Program-made: the position numbers and the translations under genes | Assembly: GCA_048498555.1 (NCBI GenBank) | Contig: JBEHXT010000004.1 | Coordinates: 124,001 to 188,000 of the forward strand | Source of the DNA: Danxiaibacter sp048498555 | Lineage (GTDB): Bacteria; Bacteroidota; Bacteroidia; Chitinophagales; Chitinophagaceae | DNA length: 64,000 nt | Reading direction: 5' to 3' | Notes under the pieces: generated by a model | Told to the model about the DNA's origin: nothing | The model's input: only the letters and a program-made list of their open reading frames with translations | Databases searched by the model: none | Shown here: positions 8,488 through 16,878 of the stretch, piece after piece | How positions within the stretch are numbered: position 1 is the stretch's first letter | Layout of the letters: the number at the start of each line of letters is the position of its first letter

Positions 8488-10917
8488 TTATTTTCTTATT
8501 TCAGCGCTTAAGTCTTCTTCAAAAGCTTTGATCAACTTGTTGGTAAAGCCTTCAATTTCTTTATCCGTCAATGTTTTTTCATCATCGGCGAAAGTAAAAT
8601 TAACTGCCAGTGATTTTTTGTTGGCACCCAGTTTTTCGCTTTCAAACACATCGAATAACCTTACAGACTGAAGCTTTTGTATTCTAAGCTTCTGAATTGT
8701 TTTCTCCACAGCGTCAAATGAAACGGAACTGTCAAGTACTAAAGCCAAATCCCTCTGAACAGATGGAAACCTGGAAACTTCTGTATACCTGATCTTTTTC
8801 TTTTCAAACAACTTCAATAACTGCGCGAAATCAATATCAATAAAATATACAGGCTGTTTAATATCAAACGCGTTCAACTGCGCCTTGCTTACTTCGCCAA
8901 CCAATCCCACATGCTGCTTACCTATTACAAAATTCAGCGCAGTAGAATAATCCGGCAATTCAGTTGCTTCAAATGCCACATCATCCAGTCCGCACCAGTT
9001 AATGATGGCCTGAACAAGCCCTTTAGCCCTGTAAAAATCGTACCGTAAACTTTTATTGCGCCAGCTATCGGCATGATTGGCTCCGGTTATATACAAACAG
9101 AAATGCTCATCTTCCCTGTAAGAAACAGATTTTGCACTATGATGATAGGTTTTTCCGAATTCAAAGAATTGCAGGTCTGTGTTCTTACGATTGATATTGT
9201 AAGCTACTGCCTCAAGGCCGGTCTGCAACATTGATGGACGCATAATATCCAGGTCAGCGCTTAAATTATTCAGCATTTTCACAGCTGCATTAAGCACTTC
9301 GTCTGAAAAATATTTGCTGTTGGTTACAGAGTTAGTCATTATTTCATGAAACCCCTGCCCTACAAGATAGCTGGCAATCTTTTCTTTCAACACATCTTTC
9401 ATTCCGCCATCGTCAACGGAAGGCGTAATGGTAATGCTTGTAGGAATAGATATATTATCAAGGCCGTCAATGCGTACTATTTCTTCTACTATATCTGCAG
9501 GAAGCGATATATCAGGCTTGCTGTAAGGCACAGCTACCCATATCTCATCCATGCCTTCTTTAATCAGTTCAAAGCCCAGGCTTGTCAATATTTTCTTGAT
9601 CGTATCAGGATGATAATTTTTACCGCTCAGCTTTTTCAGGTAGTGGTATTTAATAGCAACCTGCAGTTTATCTTTTTGTACAGGATAAACGTCAACAATA
9701 TCGCTGGAAATTTCGCCGCCGGCAATTTCCTTTATCAGTAGCGCAGCTCTTTTCAGTACGGTTACTGTTGCTGAAATATCCACGCCTTTTTCAAAGCGGG
9801 ATGCAGCATCAGTCCTGAGTCCGTGAAACAAAGAAGTTTTGCGAATATCAACCGGGTTAAACCAGGCACTTTCCAGGAATATGTTCCTGGTTGTGTCTTT
9901 AACACCACTGTGCAAACCGCCAAAAACACCGGCGATACACATAGGCTCGCTTTCATTGCAGATCATCAGATCTTTTTCTGAAAGCTTACGTTCTTTTTCA
10001 TCCAACGTAACAAAGGAAGAGCCTTCCGGAAGATTTTTTACAATGATTTTGTTTCCTTTTACCGCATCTGCATCAAATGCGTGCAGGGGCTGGCCACTCT
10101 CATGTAAAATATAATTGGTGATATCTACGATATTGTTAATGGGCCTTAAGCCTATCGCAACCAGCCTGTCTTTTAACCATTTTGGAGATTCTTTGATCGT
10201 AACTCCGGAAATGGACACACCAGCATATCTTCTACAAGCTTCCTTGTTTTCGATGGTAACGGTGATAGGCAGATTATGATTGTCGGCTTTAAACGCATTA
10301 ATATAAGGCACTTTCACCTTTGCGTCGCTCTTTGCATGGTGCGTAAGGTAGGCACATACATCTCTCGCTACGCCAAGATGGCTCATCGCATCCATACGGT
10401 TTGGAGTGAGCCCTATTTCAAAAATATAATCATTGTATACCTGGAAATATTCGAAAGCTGGAGTGCCGGCTTTTAAATCGGATGGCAGCACAATAATTCC
10501 ATCATGGCTTTCGCCAAGGCCGATTTCATCTTCTGCGCAGATCATTCCGTAGCTTTCTACTCCGCGGATCTTGGCAACCTTCATAGTAAGCGCATCACCT
10601 TTTACAGGATGAATGGTTGTACCCACCGTTGCAACTACCACTTTCTGGCCAGCAGCTACATTAGATGCGCCGCAAACAACCTGTAATGGTTCACCTTTGC
10701 CAACGTTTACTTTAGTAACTTTTAGTTTGTCTGCATTAGGATGTTGCTCGCATTCCAATACTTCACCAATTACAAGCCCTGCCAACCCTTCTTTTACACT
10801 TTCATACTTATGCAGGCTTTCAACTTCCAGGCCGATTGAAGTAAGAATTTTTGATAATTTTTCCGGGTCAAGTCTTTCCGGCAAATAATCACATAACCAG
10901 TTATACGAGATTGTCAT
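8488..10917 (-). CDS. pheT: Phenylalanine--tRNA ligase beta subunit
   Basis: 809 residues, the usual length. Domain order is as in the family: N-terminal B1 (ISYNWLCDYLPE), EMAP-like tRNA-binding domain (about 40-150, HPNADKLKVTKVNVG), B3/B4 editing core (YAGVSISGV, RPINNIVDITNY), B5 domain, the catalytic-like core, and a C-terminal FDX-ACB anticodon domain (FPSVQRDLALVLD). It pairs with PheS to charge tRNA-Phe; pheS is not in the window. The start at 10917 is chosen because AAAGGAG lies 8 nt upstream and because the longer frame from 10947 would begin inside the -7 element at 10945-10952. It leads the pheT, coiled-coil, zapA run. Confidence 0.97.
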   Translation of the reverse strand: MTISYNWLCDYLPERLDPEKLSKILTSIGLEVESLHKYESVKEGLAGLVIGEVLECEQHPNADKLKVTKVNVGKGEPLQVVCGASNVAAGQKVVVATVGTTIHPVKGDALTMKVAKIRGVESYGMICAEDEIGLGESHDGIIVLPSDLKAGTPAFEYFQVYNDYIFEIGLTPNRMDAMSHLGVARDVCAYLTHHAKSDAKVKVPYINAFKADNHNLPITVTIENKEACRRYAGVSISGVTIKESPKWLKDRLVAIGLRPINNIVDITNYILHESGQPLHAFDADAVKGNKIIVKNLPEGSSFVTLDEKERKLSEKDLMICNESEPMCIAGVFGGLHSGVKDTTRNIFLESAWFNPVDIRKTSLFHGLRTDAASRFEKGVDISATVTVLKRAALLIKEIAGGEISSDIVDVYPVQKDKLQVAIKYHYLKKLSGKNYHPDTIKKILTSLGFELIKEGMDEIWVAVPYSKPDISLPADIVEEIVRIDGLDNISIPTSITITPSVDDGGMKDVLKEKIASYLVGQGFHEIMTNSVTNSKYFSDEVLNAAVKMLNNLSADLDIMRPSMLQTGLEAVAYNINRKNTDLQFFEFGKTYHHSAKSVSYREDEHFCLYITGANHADSWRNKSLRYDFYRAKGLVQAIINWCGLDDVAFEATELPDYSTALNFVIGKQHVGLVGEVSKAQLNAFDIKQPVYFIDIDFAQLLKLFEKKKIRYTEVSRFPSVQRDLALVLDSSVSFDAVEKTIQKLRIQKLQSVRLFDVFESEKLGANKKSLAVNFTFADDEKTLTDKEIEGFTNKLIKAFEEDLSAEIRK

Positions 10918-10944
10918 GTATCGCTCCTTTAATTCTATTGCCTG

Positions 10945-10952
10945 CAAATATA
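10945..10952 (-). promoter_or_regulatory. -7 promoter element TATATTTG of pheT
   Basis: An exact match to the Bacteroidota -7 consensus TAnnTTTG on the minus strand, 27 nt upstream of the pheT ATG. I see no clear TTG at -33. Confidence 0.65.
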
Positions 10953-10999
10953 ACGGATGCGGGGGAGGTGGCGGAGATTTTATAGGTTAAAGATCAACC

Positions 11000-11062
11000 A
11001 ATGTATGATGTTAGGTGTACGATGTTAGGCAGCAGGTTTCAGGTATAAGGCATAAGGATTAA
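11000..11062 (+). repeat. Nine consecutive 7-nt words, two word families in one register
   Basis: Read on the plus strand in steps of seven: AATGTAT, GATGTTA, GGTGTAC, GATGTTA, GGCAGCA, GGTTTCA, GGTATAA, GGCATAA, GGATTAA. The GATGTTA type changes to the GGTATAA type without losing the 7-nt phase. It lies between the pheT promoter and the dxs terminator. Confidence 0.88.
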
Positions 11063-11125
11063 GAAGTGTGGGGCTTAAGAACCATTATTAGATGGAAAGA
11101 TGTCGAAAGAAAGGATACTTATAAC

Positions 11126-11152
11126 AAAAAATCCGGCAAAAGCCGGATTTTT
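11126..11152 (-). terminator. Rho-independent terminator of dxs
   Basis: AAAAATCCGGC (11127-11137) pairs perfectly with GCCGGATTTTT (11142-11152) around a 4-nt loop. On the minus strand it lies 19 nt after the dxs stop and ends in a U-tract; it could also work in the opposite direction. Confidence 0.9.
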
Positions 11153-11170
11153 AAATAAATTCTGACGGGT

Positions 11171-13105
11171 TTACCCTGCGATCATTGTGTTGACGATCAC
11201 TTTATCCTTCATCAATTCACGCACAGTTTCTGCGATTGCGATGGCATCGTAGCCGCATTCACGCTGTAATTCTTTCGGAGTTCCGTGCTCAACAATCCTG
11301 TCCGGGATACCCAATATTTTTACTTCAGCTTTATAATTGTATTTGGCCATGAACTCTAAAATGGCACTGCCAAAACCGCCCGCAACAGTACCATCTTCAA
11401 CAGTTACTATTTTGGAATATTTAGCGAAAACTTCATGCAGCAATGCTTCATCCAGTGGTTTTACAAAGCGCAGGTCATAATGCGCCGGATTAATCCCTTC
11501 TGTTCTTAACTCACGAATAGCCTGCGTTGCAAAATTACCCGGATGGCCGAAAGAAAGAATGGCTACATCCTGTCCGTCCTTAATCTTGCGTCCCTTGCCA
11601 ATCTGCATTTCTTCAAACGGCGTTCTCCATTCCGGCATAACACCTTCGCCACGCGGATAGCGGATCACGAATGGCAGGTTCATAGAAGGCAACTGCGAAG
11701 TATACATCATATTGCGCAACTCCTGCTCATTCATTGGAGAGGCAATAATCATATTTGGAATACATCTGAAATAAGCAATATCGTATGCGCCGTGGTGGGT
11801 TGGCCCATCCTCTCCTACCAATCCTGCTCTGTCTAAACAAAGCACAACCGGCAATTTCTGAATGGCCACATCATGCACCACCTGGTCAAACGCGCGTTGC
11901 ATAAATGAAGAATAGATATTACAGAACACGCGCATTCCCTGTGTTGCAAGGCCTGCACTCAATGTAACTGCATGCTGCTCACAAATGCCCACATCAAAAG
12001 CGCGGTTCGGCATTTTTTCCATCATGAACTTTAAGGAAGAACCACTTGGCATAGCAGGCGTTACACCCATTATGGACTTGTTTTTTTCTGCCAGCTCAAT
12101 GATTGTGTGTCCAAAAACGTCCTGGTACTTAGGTGGTTGTGGAACATCTAATTTCTTTTTATAGATCTCGCCGGTTACTTTATCAAACAATCCGGGAGCA
12201 TGCCATTTGGTCTGATCTTTTTCCGCCAGTTCATAACCTTTACCTTTTACAGTAATGATGTGCAACAGCTTAGGCCCGGGAATGCTTCTAAGATCTTTTA
12301 GTGTATCAACAAGCTTGGTGATGTTATGTCCGTCGATCGGTCCGAAATACCTGAAATTCAACGACTCAAAAAGATTGCTGCTTTTGCTTACCATCCCTTT
12401 AACGCCTGCTTCCAGCTTGCTGGCCATATCGCGGGTAAAACGTTTTCCCACGGGCAGCTTGCCCAGCAGGTTCCAGACATCATCCCTGAATTTATTATAG
12501 GTATGCGAAGTTGTAATATCGGTAAGGTATTCCTTCAAAGCACCAACATTTTGGTCGATGCTCATGCAGTTATCGTTCAAAATTACCAGCATATCAGCAT
12601 CTGCAACGCCAGCATGGTTCAGTGCTTCAAAAGCCATACCCGCCGTCATTGCTCCATCACCGATAACCGCAACAGATTTCCTGTTTTCGCCTTTATACTT
12701 TGCCGCCATAGCCATACCCAAAGCAGCAGAAATTGATGTAGATGAATGCCCTACACCAAATGTATCATATTCACTTTCACTACGTTTGGGAAACCCGCTG
12801 AGGCCGTTGTATTTACGGTTGGTAATAAATGAATCCCGGCGGCCAGTAAGGATTTTGTGGCCATAGGCCTGGTGGCCAACGTCCCAAACCAGTTGGTCGT
12901 AAGGTGTATTGTATATATAATGAAGCGCAACTGTAAGTTCTACTACGCCGAGGCTTGCCGCAAAGTGACCGCCATGTACGCTAACTACATCAATAATGTA
13001 TTGACGCAATTCGTCGCAAAACTGGTGTAATTGTTCTCTTGGAAGCTTTTTTAGATCATCCGGATTGTTCACCTGGCTTAATAGCGTACCTGGCAATATT
13101 TCCAT
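11171..13105 (-). CDS. dxs: 1-deoxy-D-xylulose-5-phosphate synthase
   Basis: 644 residues. It condenses pyruvate and glyceraldehyde-3-phosphate with thiamine diphosphate, the first step of the MEP isoprenoid pathway. Visible are the substrate/TPP-contacting HGGHFAASLG near residue 44, the TPP-binding motif beginning GDGAMTAG (149-156) and ending LNDN (about 175-178), the catalytic-glutamate segment ICEQHAV (about 375) in the pyrimidine domain, and DRAGLVGEDGPTHHG after it. All three domains are intact. It appears to be monocistronic: there is a terminator just after it and a 241-bp gap to the divergent sensor-kinase gene. Confidence 0.97.
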   Translation of the reverse strand: MEILPGTLLSQVNNPDDLKKLPREQLHQFCDELRQYIIDVVSVHGGHFAASLGVVELTVALHYIYNTPYDQLVWDVGHQAYGHKILTGRRDSFITNRKYNGLSGFPKRSESEYDTFGVGHSSTSISAALGMAMAAKYKGENRKSVAVIGDGAMTAGMAFEALNHAGVADADMLVILNDNCMSIDQNVGALKEYLTDITTSHTYNKFRDDVWNLLGKLPVGKRFTRDMASKLEAGVKGMVSKSSNLFESLNFRYFGPIDGHNITKLVDTLKDLRSIPGPKLLHIITVKGKGYELAEKDQTKWHAPGLFDKVTGEIYKKKLDVPQPPKYQDVFGHTIIELAEKNKSIMGVTPAMPSGSSLKFMMEKMPNRAFDVGICEQHAVTLSAGLATQGMRVFCNIYSSFMQRAFDQVVHDVAIQKLPVVLCLDRAGLVGEDGPTHHGAYDIAYFRCIPNMIIASPMNEQELRNMMYTSQLPSMNLPFVIRYPRGEGVMPEWRTPFEEMQIGKGRKIKDGQDVAILSFGHPGNFATQAIRELRTEGINPAHYDLRFVKPLDEALLHEVFAKYSKIVTVEDGTVAGGFGSAILEFMAKYNYKAEVKILGIPDRIVEHGTPKELQRECGYDAIAIAETVRELMKDKVIVNTMIAG

Positions 13106-13331
13106 TCACATCAATTTAAGGGTGTAAAAATACTATTTTAGCGGCTAAACCTTACATACCGAGAAAAACGCCGGAGATATTTATTTTATAACGTTTATCC
13201 ATTTATTTGTCGGCGTTAATTTATATACTGTAAATTAACAAAAATTTTATTTTTCGACACAACATTCAACCAAACAGCCTTTGCATTTTACCTTTAATCA
13301 CTTATAAGATATTATAGCGCTGGCAATAAAT

Positions 13332-13339
13332 TAATTTTG
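13332..13339 (+). promoter_or_regulatory. Possible -7 element TAATTTTG of the LytS-type kinase gene
   Basis: Matches TAnnTTTG and lies 7 nt before the ATG at 13347, so transcripts would be almost leaderless. No -33 TTG is evident, hence low confidence. Confidence 0.4.
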
Positions 13340-13346
13340 AGTTCCC

Positions 13347-14393
13347 ATGAAGTTTAGATTATCAGCATATTGGTTGTGCCAGATTGCCGGATGGGCTTTC
13401 TATGGCCTTGTGTTTATGTTCCTGGCGTTGGTGTTCGAACAAAACATCTCTACCCTTTTTGTTCAAAGGCTTCTCTTACAATTATTTATGGGATTATTTT
13501 TCACCCATCTCCTACGTGAGTTTATCAATTACAAAAAATTATTGCCGCCTCTTAACAAACGGGAATGGATGTTTTTGCTGGTGCTGGTGTTGACTACCTG
13601 TGTGCTTTGCAGTTTCGTATCGAGTGTTATAGTTGAAACACTTTCTTTGTACGACCCACAGATGAAGGCAACATTCGCGAAGCGTTTCTTATCTGATATG
13701 TTTTACGATTCTCCCATCATCATTGTATGGGCGTCCATTTACTACGTCTGGCATTATGTTGAGGCTACCCGCAAAAGCCAATTGGATCGTGTTCAACTGG
13801 AAAGTGTTGTAAAAGAGCTGGAATTAAAAACCATCAAATCCCACATCAACCCACACTTCATTTTTAACGCATTGAACAGTATCCGTGCACTTGTAGATGA
13901 AAACCCTGAGCGTGCAAGAACCGCCATCACCGAACTAAGCAATATACTTCGCAGCAGCATGAAAGCTGACTCCCTTGAAACATCTCCGCTGGAAAGAGAA
14001 CTGGGCATTGTAAAAGATTACCTCGCTTTGGAGCATATCCGTTTTGAAGACAGGCTTCGCATTGAATACGATATTGATGAAGATACCCTTGATCAACAGG
14101 TACCACCCATGATGCTGCAAACGTTGGTGGAAAATGCTATTAAGCATGGCATCAGTAAACAAATAGGTGGCGGCATCGTTAAAATCACTTCGGGTTTTAG
14201 ACAAAATCAACACGAATTAATCGTTCTTAATACTGGTAGACTCAGCAGTGAAATAAACCCTGAAGGCTTTGGTATAATGAGTACCTTTAACAGACTCAAG
14301 CTATTATACGGATCGAAAGCTTATTTTGAAATAAAAAATGTAAACGGAAACCTTGTAGAAGCAAAAGTTATCTTACCTGTACAGCCACTATAA
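13347..14393 (+). CDS. LytS/YehU-type sensor histidine kinase
   Basis: 348 residues. Four hydrophobic segments (about 6-30, 33-58, 73-98, 118-138) form a membrane sensor without an obvious periplasmic domain. A coiled linker leads to a His_kinase domain with phosphoacceptor motif HINPHFIFN (H170 in the NPHF core) and an ATPase domain with the N-box VENAIKHG (N263) and a glycine box GFGIMS. It would phosphorylate the LytTR regulator encoded 31 nt downstream; the two form an operon. The signal cannot be inferred. Confidence 0.93.
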   Translation: MKFRLSAYWLCQIAGWAFYGLVFMFLALVFEQNISTLFVQRLLLQLFMGLFFTHLLREFINYKKLLPPLNKREWMFLLVLVLTTCVLCSFVSSVIVETLSLYDPQMKATFAKRFLSDMFYDSPIIIVWASIYYVWHYVEATRKSQLDRVQLESVVKELELKTIKSHINPHFIFNALNSIRALVDENPERARTAITELSNILRSSMKADSLETSPLERELGIVKDYLALEHIRFEDRLRIEYDIDEDTLDQQVPPMMLQTLVENAIKHGISKQIGGGIVKITSGFRQNQHELIVLNTGRLSSEINPEGFGIMSTFNRLKLLYGSKAYFEIKNVNGNLVEAKVILPVQPL

Positions 14394-14424
14394 TAATTAA
14401 CCTGAAGTACCAAAAATTGAAGTC

Positions 14425-15159
14425 ATGTCCATAAAAGCAATTATTGTTGACGACGAACGTTTAGCCAGAAATGAACTAAGGAAGTTATTGCAGGAGTTTA
14501 ATGACATTGAAGTGATTGAAGAAGCAAGTAACGCCGATGAAGGAATTGAAAAGATAGAGACATTAAATCCGGACCTTATTTTTCTTGATATTCAGATGCC
14601 GGGTAAAACAGGGTTTGATATGCTGGCCGAACTGGAAAAAGCTCCGCATGTTGTTTTTACTACCGCCTACGATGATTATGCGCTGAAAGCTTTTGAAGTA
14701 AATGCGCTGGATTATTTAATGAAGCCTATAGAACCACGCCGTATGGCAGATGCTATTCAAAAAGTAATGTTTGAAATAAGCAAGGAAAAAGCAGGCTTAA
14801 ATGGCAACATAAACCGCGGACCGTTAACAGACAACGACCAGGTATTTGTGAAAGACGGAGAACGCTGCTGGTTTGTTAAGCTGGGTGAAGTAAGATTATT
14901 TGAAAGTGTTGGCAACTATGCGCGCGTATTCTTTGGCACCAACAAACCGCTTATTTTAAAATCATTGAACGCTTTGGAAGAAAGGATGGATGACAGAATT
15001 TTCTTCCGCGCTAACAGAAAACATATCATCAACCTTCGCTGGATTGAAAAGATAGAGCCATACTTTAACGGAGGCCTTCTTGTTGAATTAAAAGGAGGAG
15101 AAAAAATAGAAGTAAGCCGCAGGCAGACGGTTAAGTTTAAAGAAATGATGAGTTTGTAA
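14425..15159 (+). CDS. LytTR-family response regulator
   Basis: 244 residues. Receiver domain about 1-120 with the acidic pair D9/D10, phosphoacceptor D55 (IFLDIQMPG), T79/T80 and K100 before a cis-proline. A LytTR DNA-binding domain occupies about 140-244 (VRLFESVGNYARVFF, FFRANRKHIINL). LytTR proteins bind paired direct repeats upstream of target genes. It is the cognate partner of the preceding kinase. An array of 7-nt words starts 6 nt after its stop codon. The M28 peptidase gene 140 bp downstream may or may not be controlled by it. Confidence 0.95.
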   Translation: MSIKAIIVDDERLARNELRKLLQEFNDIEVIEEASNADEGIEKIETLNPDLIFLDIQMPGKTGFDMLAELEKAPHVVFTTAYDDYALKAFEVNALDYLMKPIEPRRMADAIQKVMFEISKEKAGLNGNINRGPLTDNDQVFVKDGERCWFVKLGEVRLFESVGNYARVFFGTNKPLILKSLNALEERMDDRIFFRANRKHIINLRWIEKIEPYFNGGLLVELKGGEKIEVSRRQTVKFKEMMSL

Positions 15160-15165
15160 CTGAAA

Positions 15166-15281
15166 GCTATCAGGTGCCAGGTTTCAGGTGTGAGGCACTA
15201 AATGCAAACTCGCGGACTGAAAAAATAAACGCTAATCCAATCTAAACAAATCAGAGATCAAAAAATCAGGCATCAGAGATT
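15166..15281 (+). repeat. 7-nt arrays between the LytTR gene and the M28 peptidase gene
   Basis: Five words in register from 15166 to 15200: GCTATCA, GGTGCCA, GGTTTCA, GGTGTGA, GGCACTA. A second array (about 15247-15281) contains AATCAGA, AATCAGG and CATCAGA and ends 19 nt before the next start codon; a near copy is found upstream of the mannonate dehydratase gene (56823-56860). Confidence 0.8.
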
Positions 15282-15299
15282 TACTTATATATTCAACTT

Positions 15300-16589
15300 A
15301 TGATTAAAATTACTACTACAGCGTTGCTGACGCTTTTATCGGTATCCTATGTATCAGCACAAAAAATCAATACGATTGTTAATGCGGATGAAGTAAAGAG
15401 AATAGAAACAGTTTTAAGTGCTGATGATATGCTAGGGCGAAAAACATTCACACCTTCAATTGACAAAGCCGCAGACTTTATTGCATCAGAATTTAAAAGT
15501 GCTGGTTTAAAAACATTTCCAGGTTTGTCTTCCTACAAACAACACTTTCAGTTAATAAAACCTACTGTCCAGTCTCAAAGCCTTACGATAGATGGAGCCG
15601 CAGCGGATGAAAAAACTTTCGCAGTAGTTACCCTAAAAGATGAAATAAACTTAACGGAGAAATCAGGCCTGCCTTTTACCTCCATTAAAAAAGGTGAGAA
15701 CTTATATGAAGCCGCTTCAAAAATTGTGCATTCGAAAAAAAGCCAGGTGGTAATTGTTGATACAGCTTTGTCAAAAAACTTTGGCCGCATAATGAATTAC
15801 CTCAAAAGCAGGCTTTTTGAAAATCAGGCTGATATCCTTTTCATTTTATCAGATAAGCAACCTGGCGCTTTTACACTCAATGCAAAGCTCAGCTTCGTAA
15901 AGTCTGATTTGAATAACGTTGTTGGCGTACTGCCTGGTAAGTCAAAGAAAGATGAGTTTGTGGTTTTCTCCGGACATTATGACCACCTGGGCATTGGTGA
16001 ACCAGTTAACGGCGATTCAATTTATAATGGAGCGAATGACGACGCGGCTGGAACAACTGCTGTTATTATGTTGGCCAAATATTTTAAAGCGTTAAAAAAC
16101 AATGAACGCTCTATCATTTTTGTCGCTTTCACTGCCGAAGAAATCGGTGGCTTTGGCTCTCAATATTTTTCAAGGCAACTGGCTCCTGAAAAAGTGATGG
16201 CCATGTTCAATATTGAAATGATCGGAACAGAAAGTAAATGGGGTAAAAATTCGGCTTACATAACAGGATACGAAAAAACTGATATGGGAGATATTCTTGC
16301 CAAAAACTTAAAGGGTTCTTCTTTCACATTCTATCCTGACCCTTATACTTCAGAACAACTATTCTATCGTTCAGATAACGCAACACTTGCAAGGCTCGGT
16401 GTTCCGGCACATACCATCTCTACATCCAAAATGGATAATGAGCCCAACTATCACAAACCAAGTGATGAAATTGGTACGCTGGATATGAACAATATGGCTG
16501 AAATAATCAAGGCTATTGCCTTAAGTTCTACAAGCATTGTTAGCGGTAAGGATACACCTTCGAGAGTAAAAACGGAAGAACTAAGATAA
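15300..16589 (+). CDS. Secreted M28-family zinc aminopeptidase
   Basis: 429 residues with a signal peptide (about 1-20, ending VSAQ). The M28 domain (about 200-410) carries the expected metal ligands and catalytic residues: HYDH (H226, D228), NDDAAG (D247/D248), the Glu pair TAEE (E280/E281), and HTIST near residue 380. In the NIEMIG motif a Glu (E306) stands where many relatives have Asp. It probably removes amino-terminal residues from peptides in the periplasm or outside, which fits the two peptide transporters further on (25-29.5 kb), although they are not adjacent. The last base of its stop codon is also the first base of an 8-nt array. Confidence 0.9.
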   Translation: MIKITTTALLTLLSVSYVSAQKINTIVNADEVKRIETVLSADDMLGRKTFTPSIDKAADFIASEFKSAGLKTFPGLSSYKQHFQLIKPTVQSQSLTIDGAAADEKTFAVVTLKDEINLTEKSGLPFTSIKKGENLYEAASKIVHSKKSQVVIVDTALSKNFGRIMNYLKSRLFENQADILFILSDKQPGAFTLNAKLSFVKSDLNNVVGVLPGKSKKDEFVVFSGHYDHLGIGEPVNGDSIYNGANDDAAGTTAVIMLAKYFKALKNNERSIIFVAFTAEEIGGFGSQYFSRQLAPEKVMAMFNIEMIGTESKWGKNSAYITGYEKTDMGDILAKNLKGSSFTFYPDPYTSEQLFYRSDNATLARLGVPAHTISTSKMDNEPNYHKPSDEIGTLDMNNMAEIIKAIALSSTSIVSGKDTPSRVKTEELR

Positions 16590-16805
16590 ATGGGAAAATG
16601 AGTAAATATGCAAATGTGCAAATGATTATCGCGGATGTCTGATATAAGGATATCTTGATATGATTTTACCCGCACATTTGCATATTCACTCATTCGCATA
16701 TTCGCACATTTTCTCATTTGCATATTTGCACATTCGCACATTTGCCCTTTCATACATTCGCATCATTTTCACATTTGCACATCCACACATTCCGCATATT
16801 CACAC
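16589..16805 (+). repeat. 8-nt arrays (CGCACATT family) after the M28 gene, with an inverted partner
   Basis: The first array (16589-16628) runs out of the stop codon in steps of eight: AATGGGAA, AATGAGTA, AATATGCA, AATGTGCA. A second, in opposite orientation, has eleven successive 8-mers from 16671 to 16758 (CGCACATT, TGCATATT, CACTCATT, CGCATATT and so on) and continues less regularly to 16805. The segments 16594-16619 and 16672-16697 are complementary at about 22 of 26 positions and could form a large hairpin. Confidence 0.9.
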
Positions 16806-16878
16806 TATTTTTAAGGGTCTTTCGGTAATGCATTCCTTACAACTTTGCAGTTAGTGCTGCATTGAACCTCGACCTTAT

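Noticed and set aside
10918..10947. N-terminal extension of pheT (MQAIELKERY)
   Set aside because: The extension lies on the -7 promoter element and on the Shine-Dalgarno-like AAAGGAG; no PheT has it.
16589..16805. Insertion-sequence remnant
   Set aside because: No transposase fragment, terminal inverted repeat of typical form or target duplication is present; the periodic word structure explains the sequence better.
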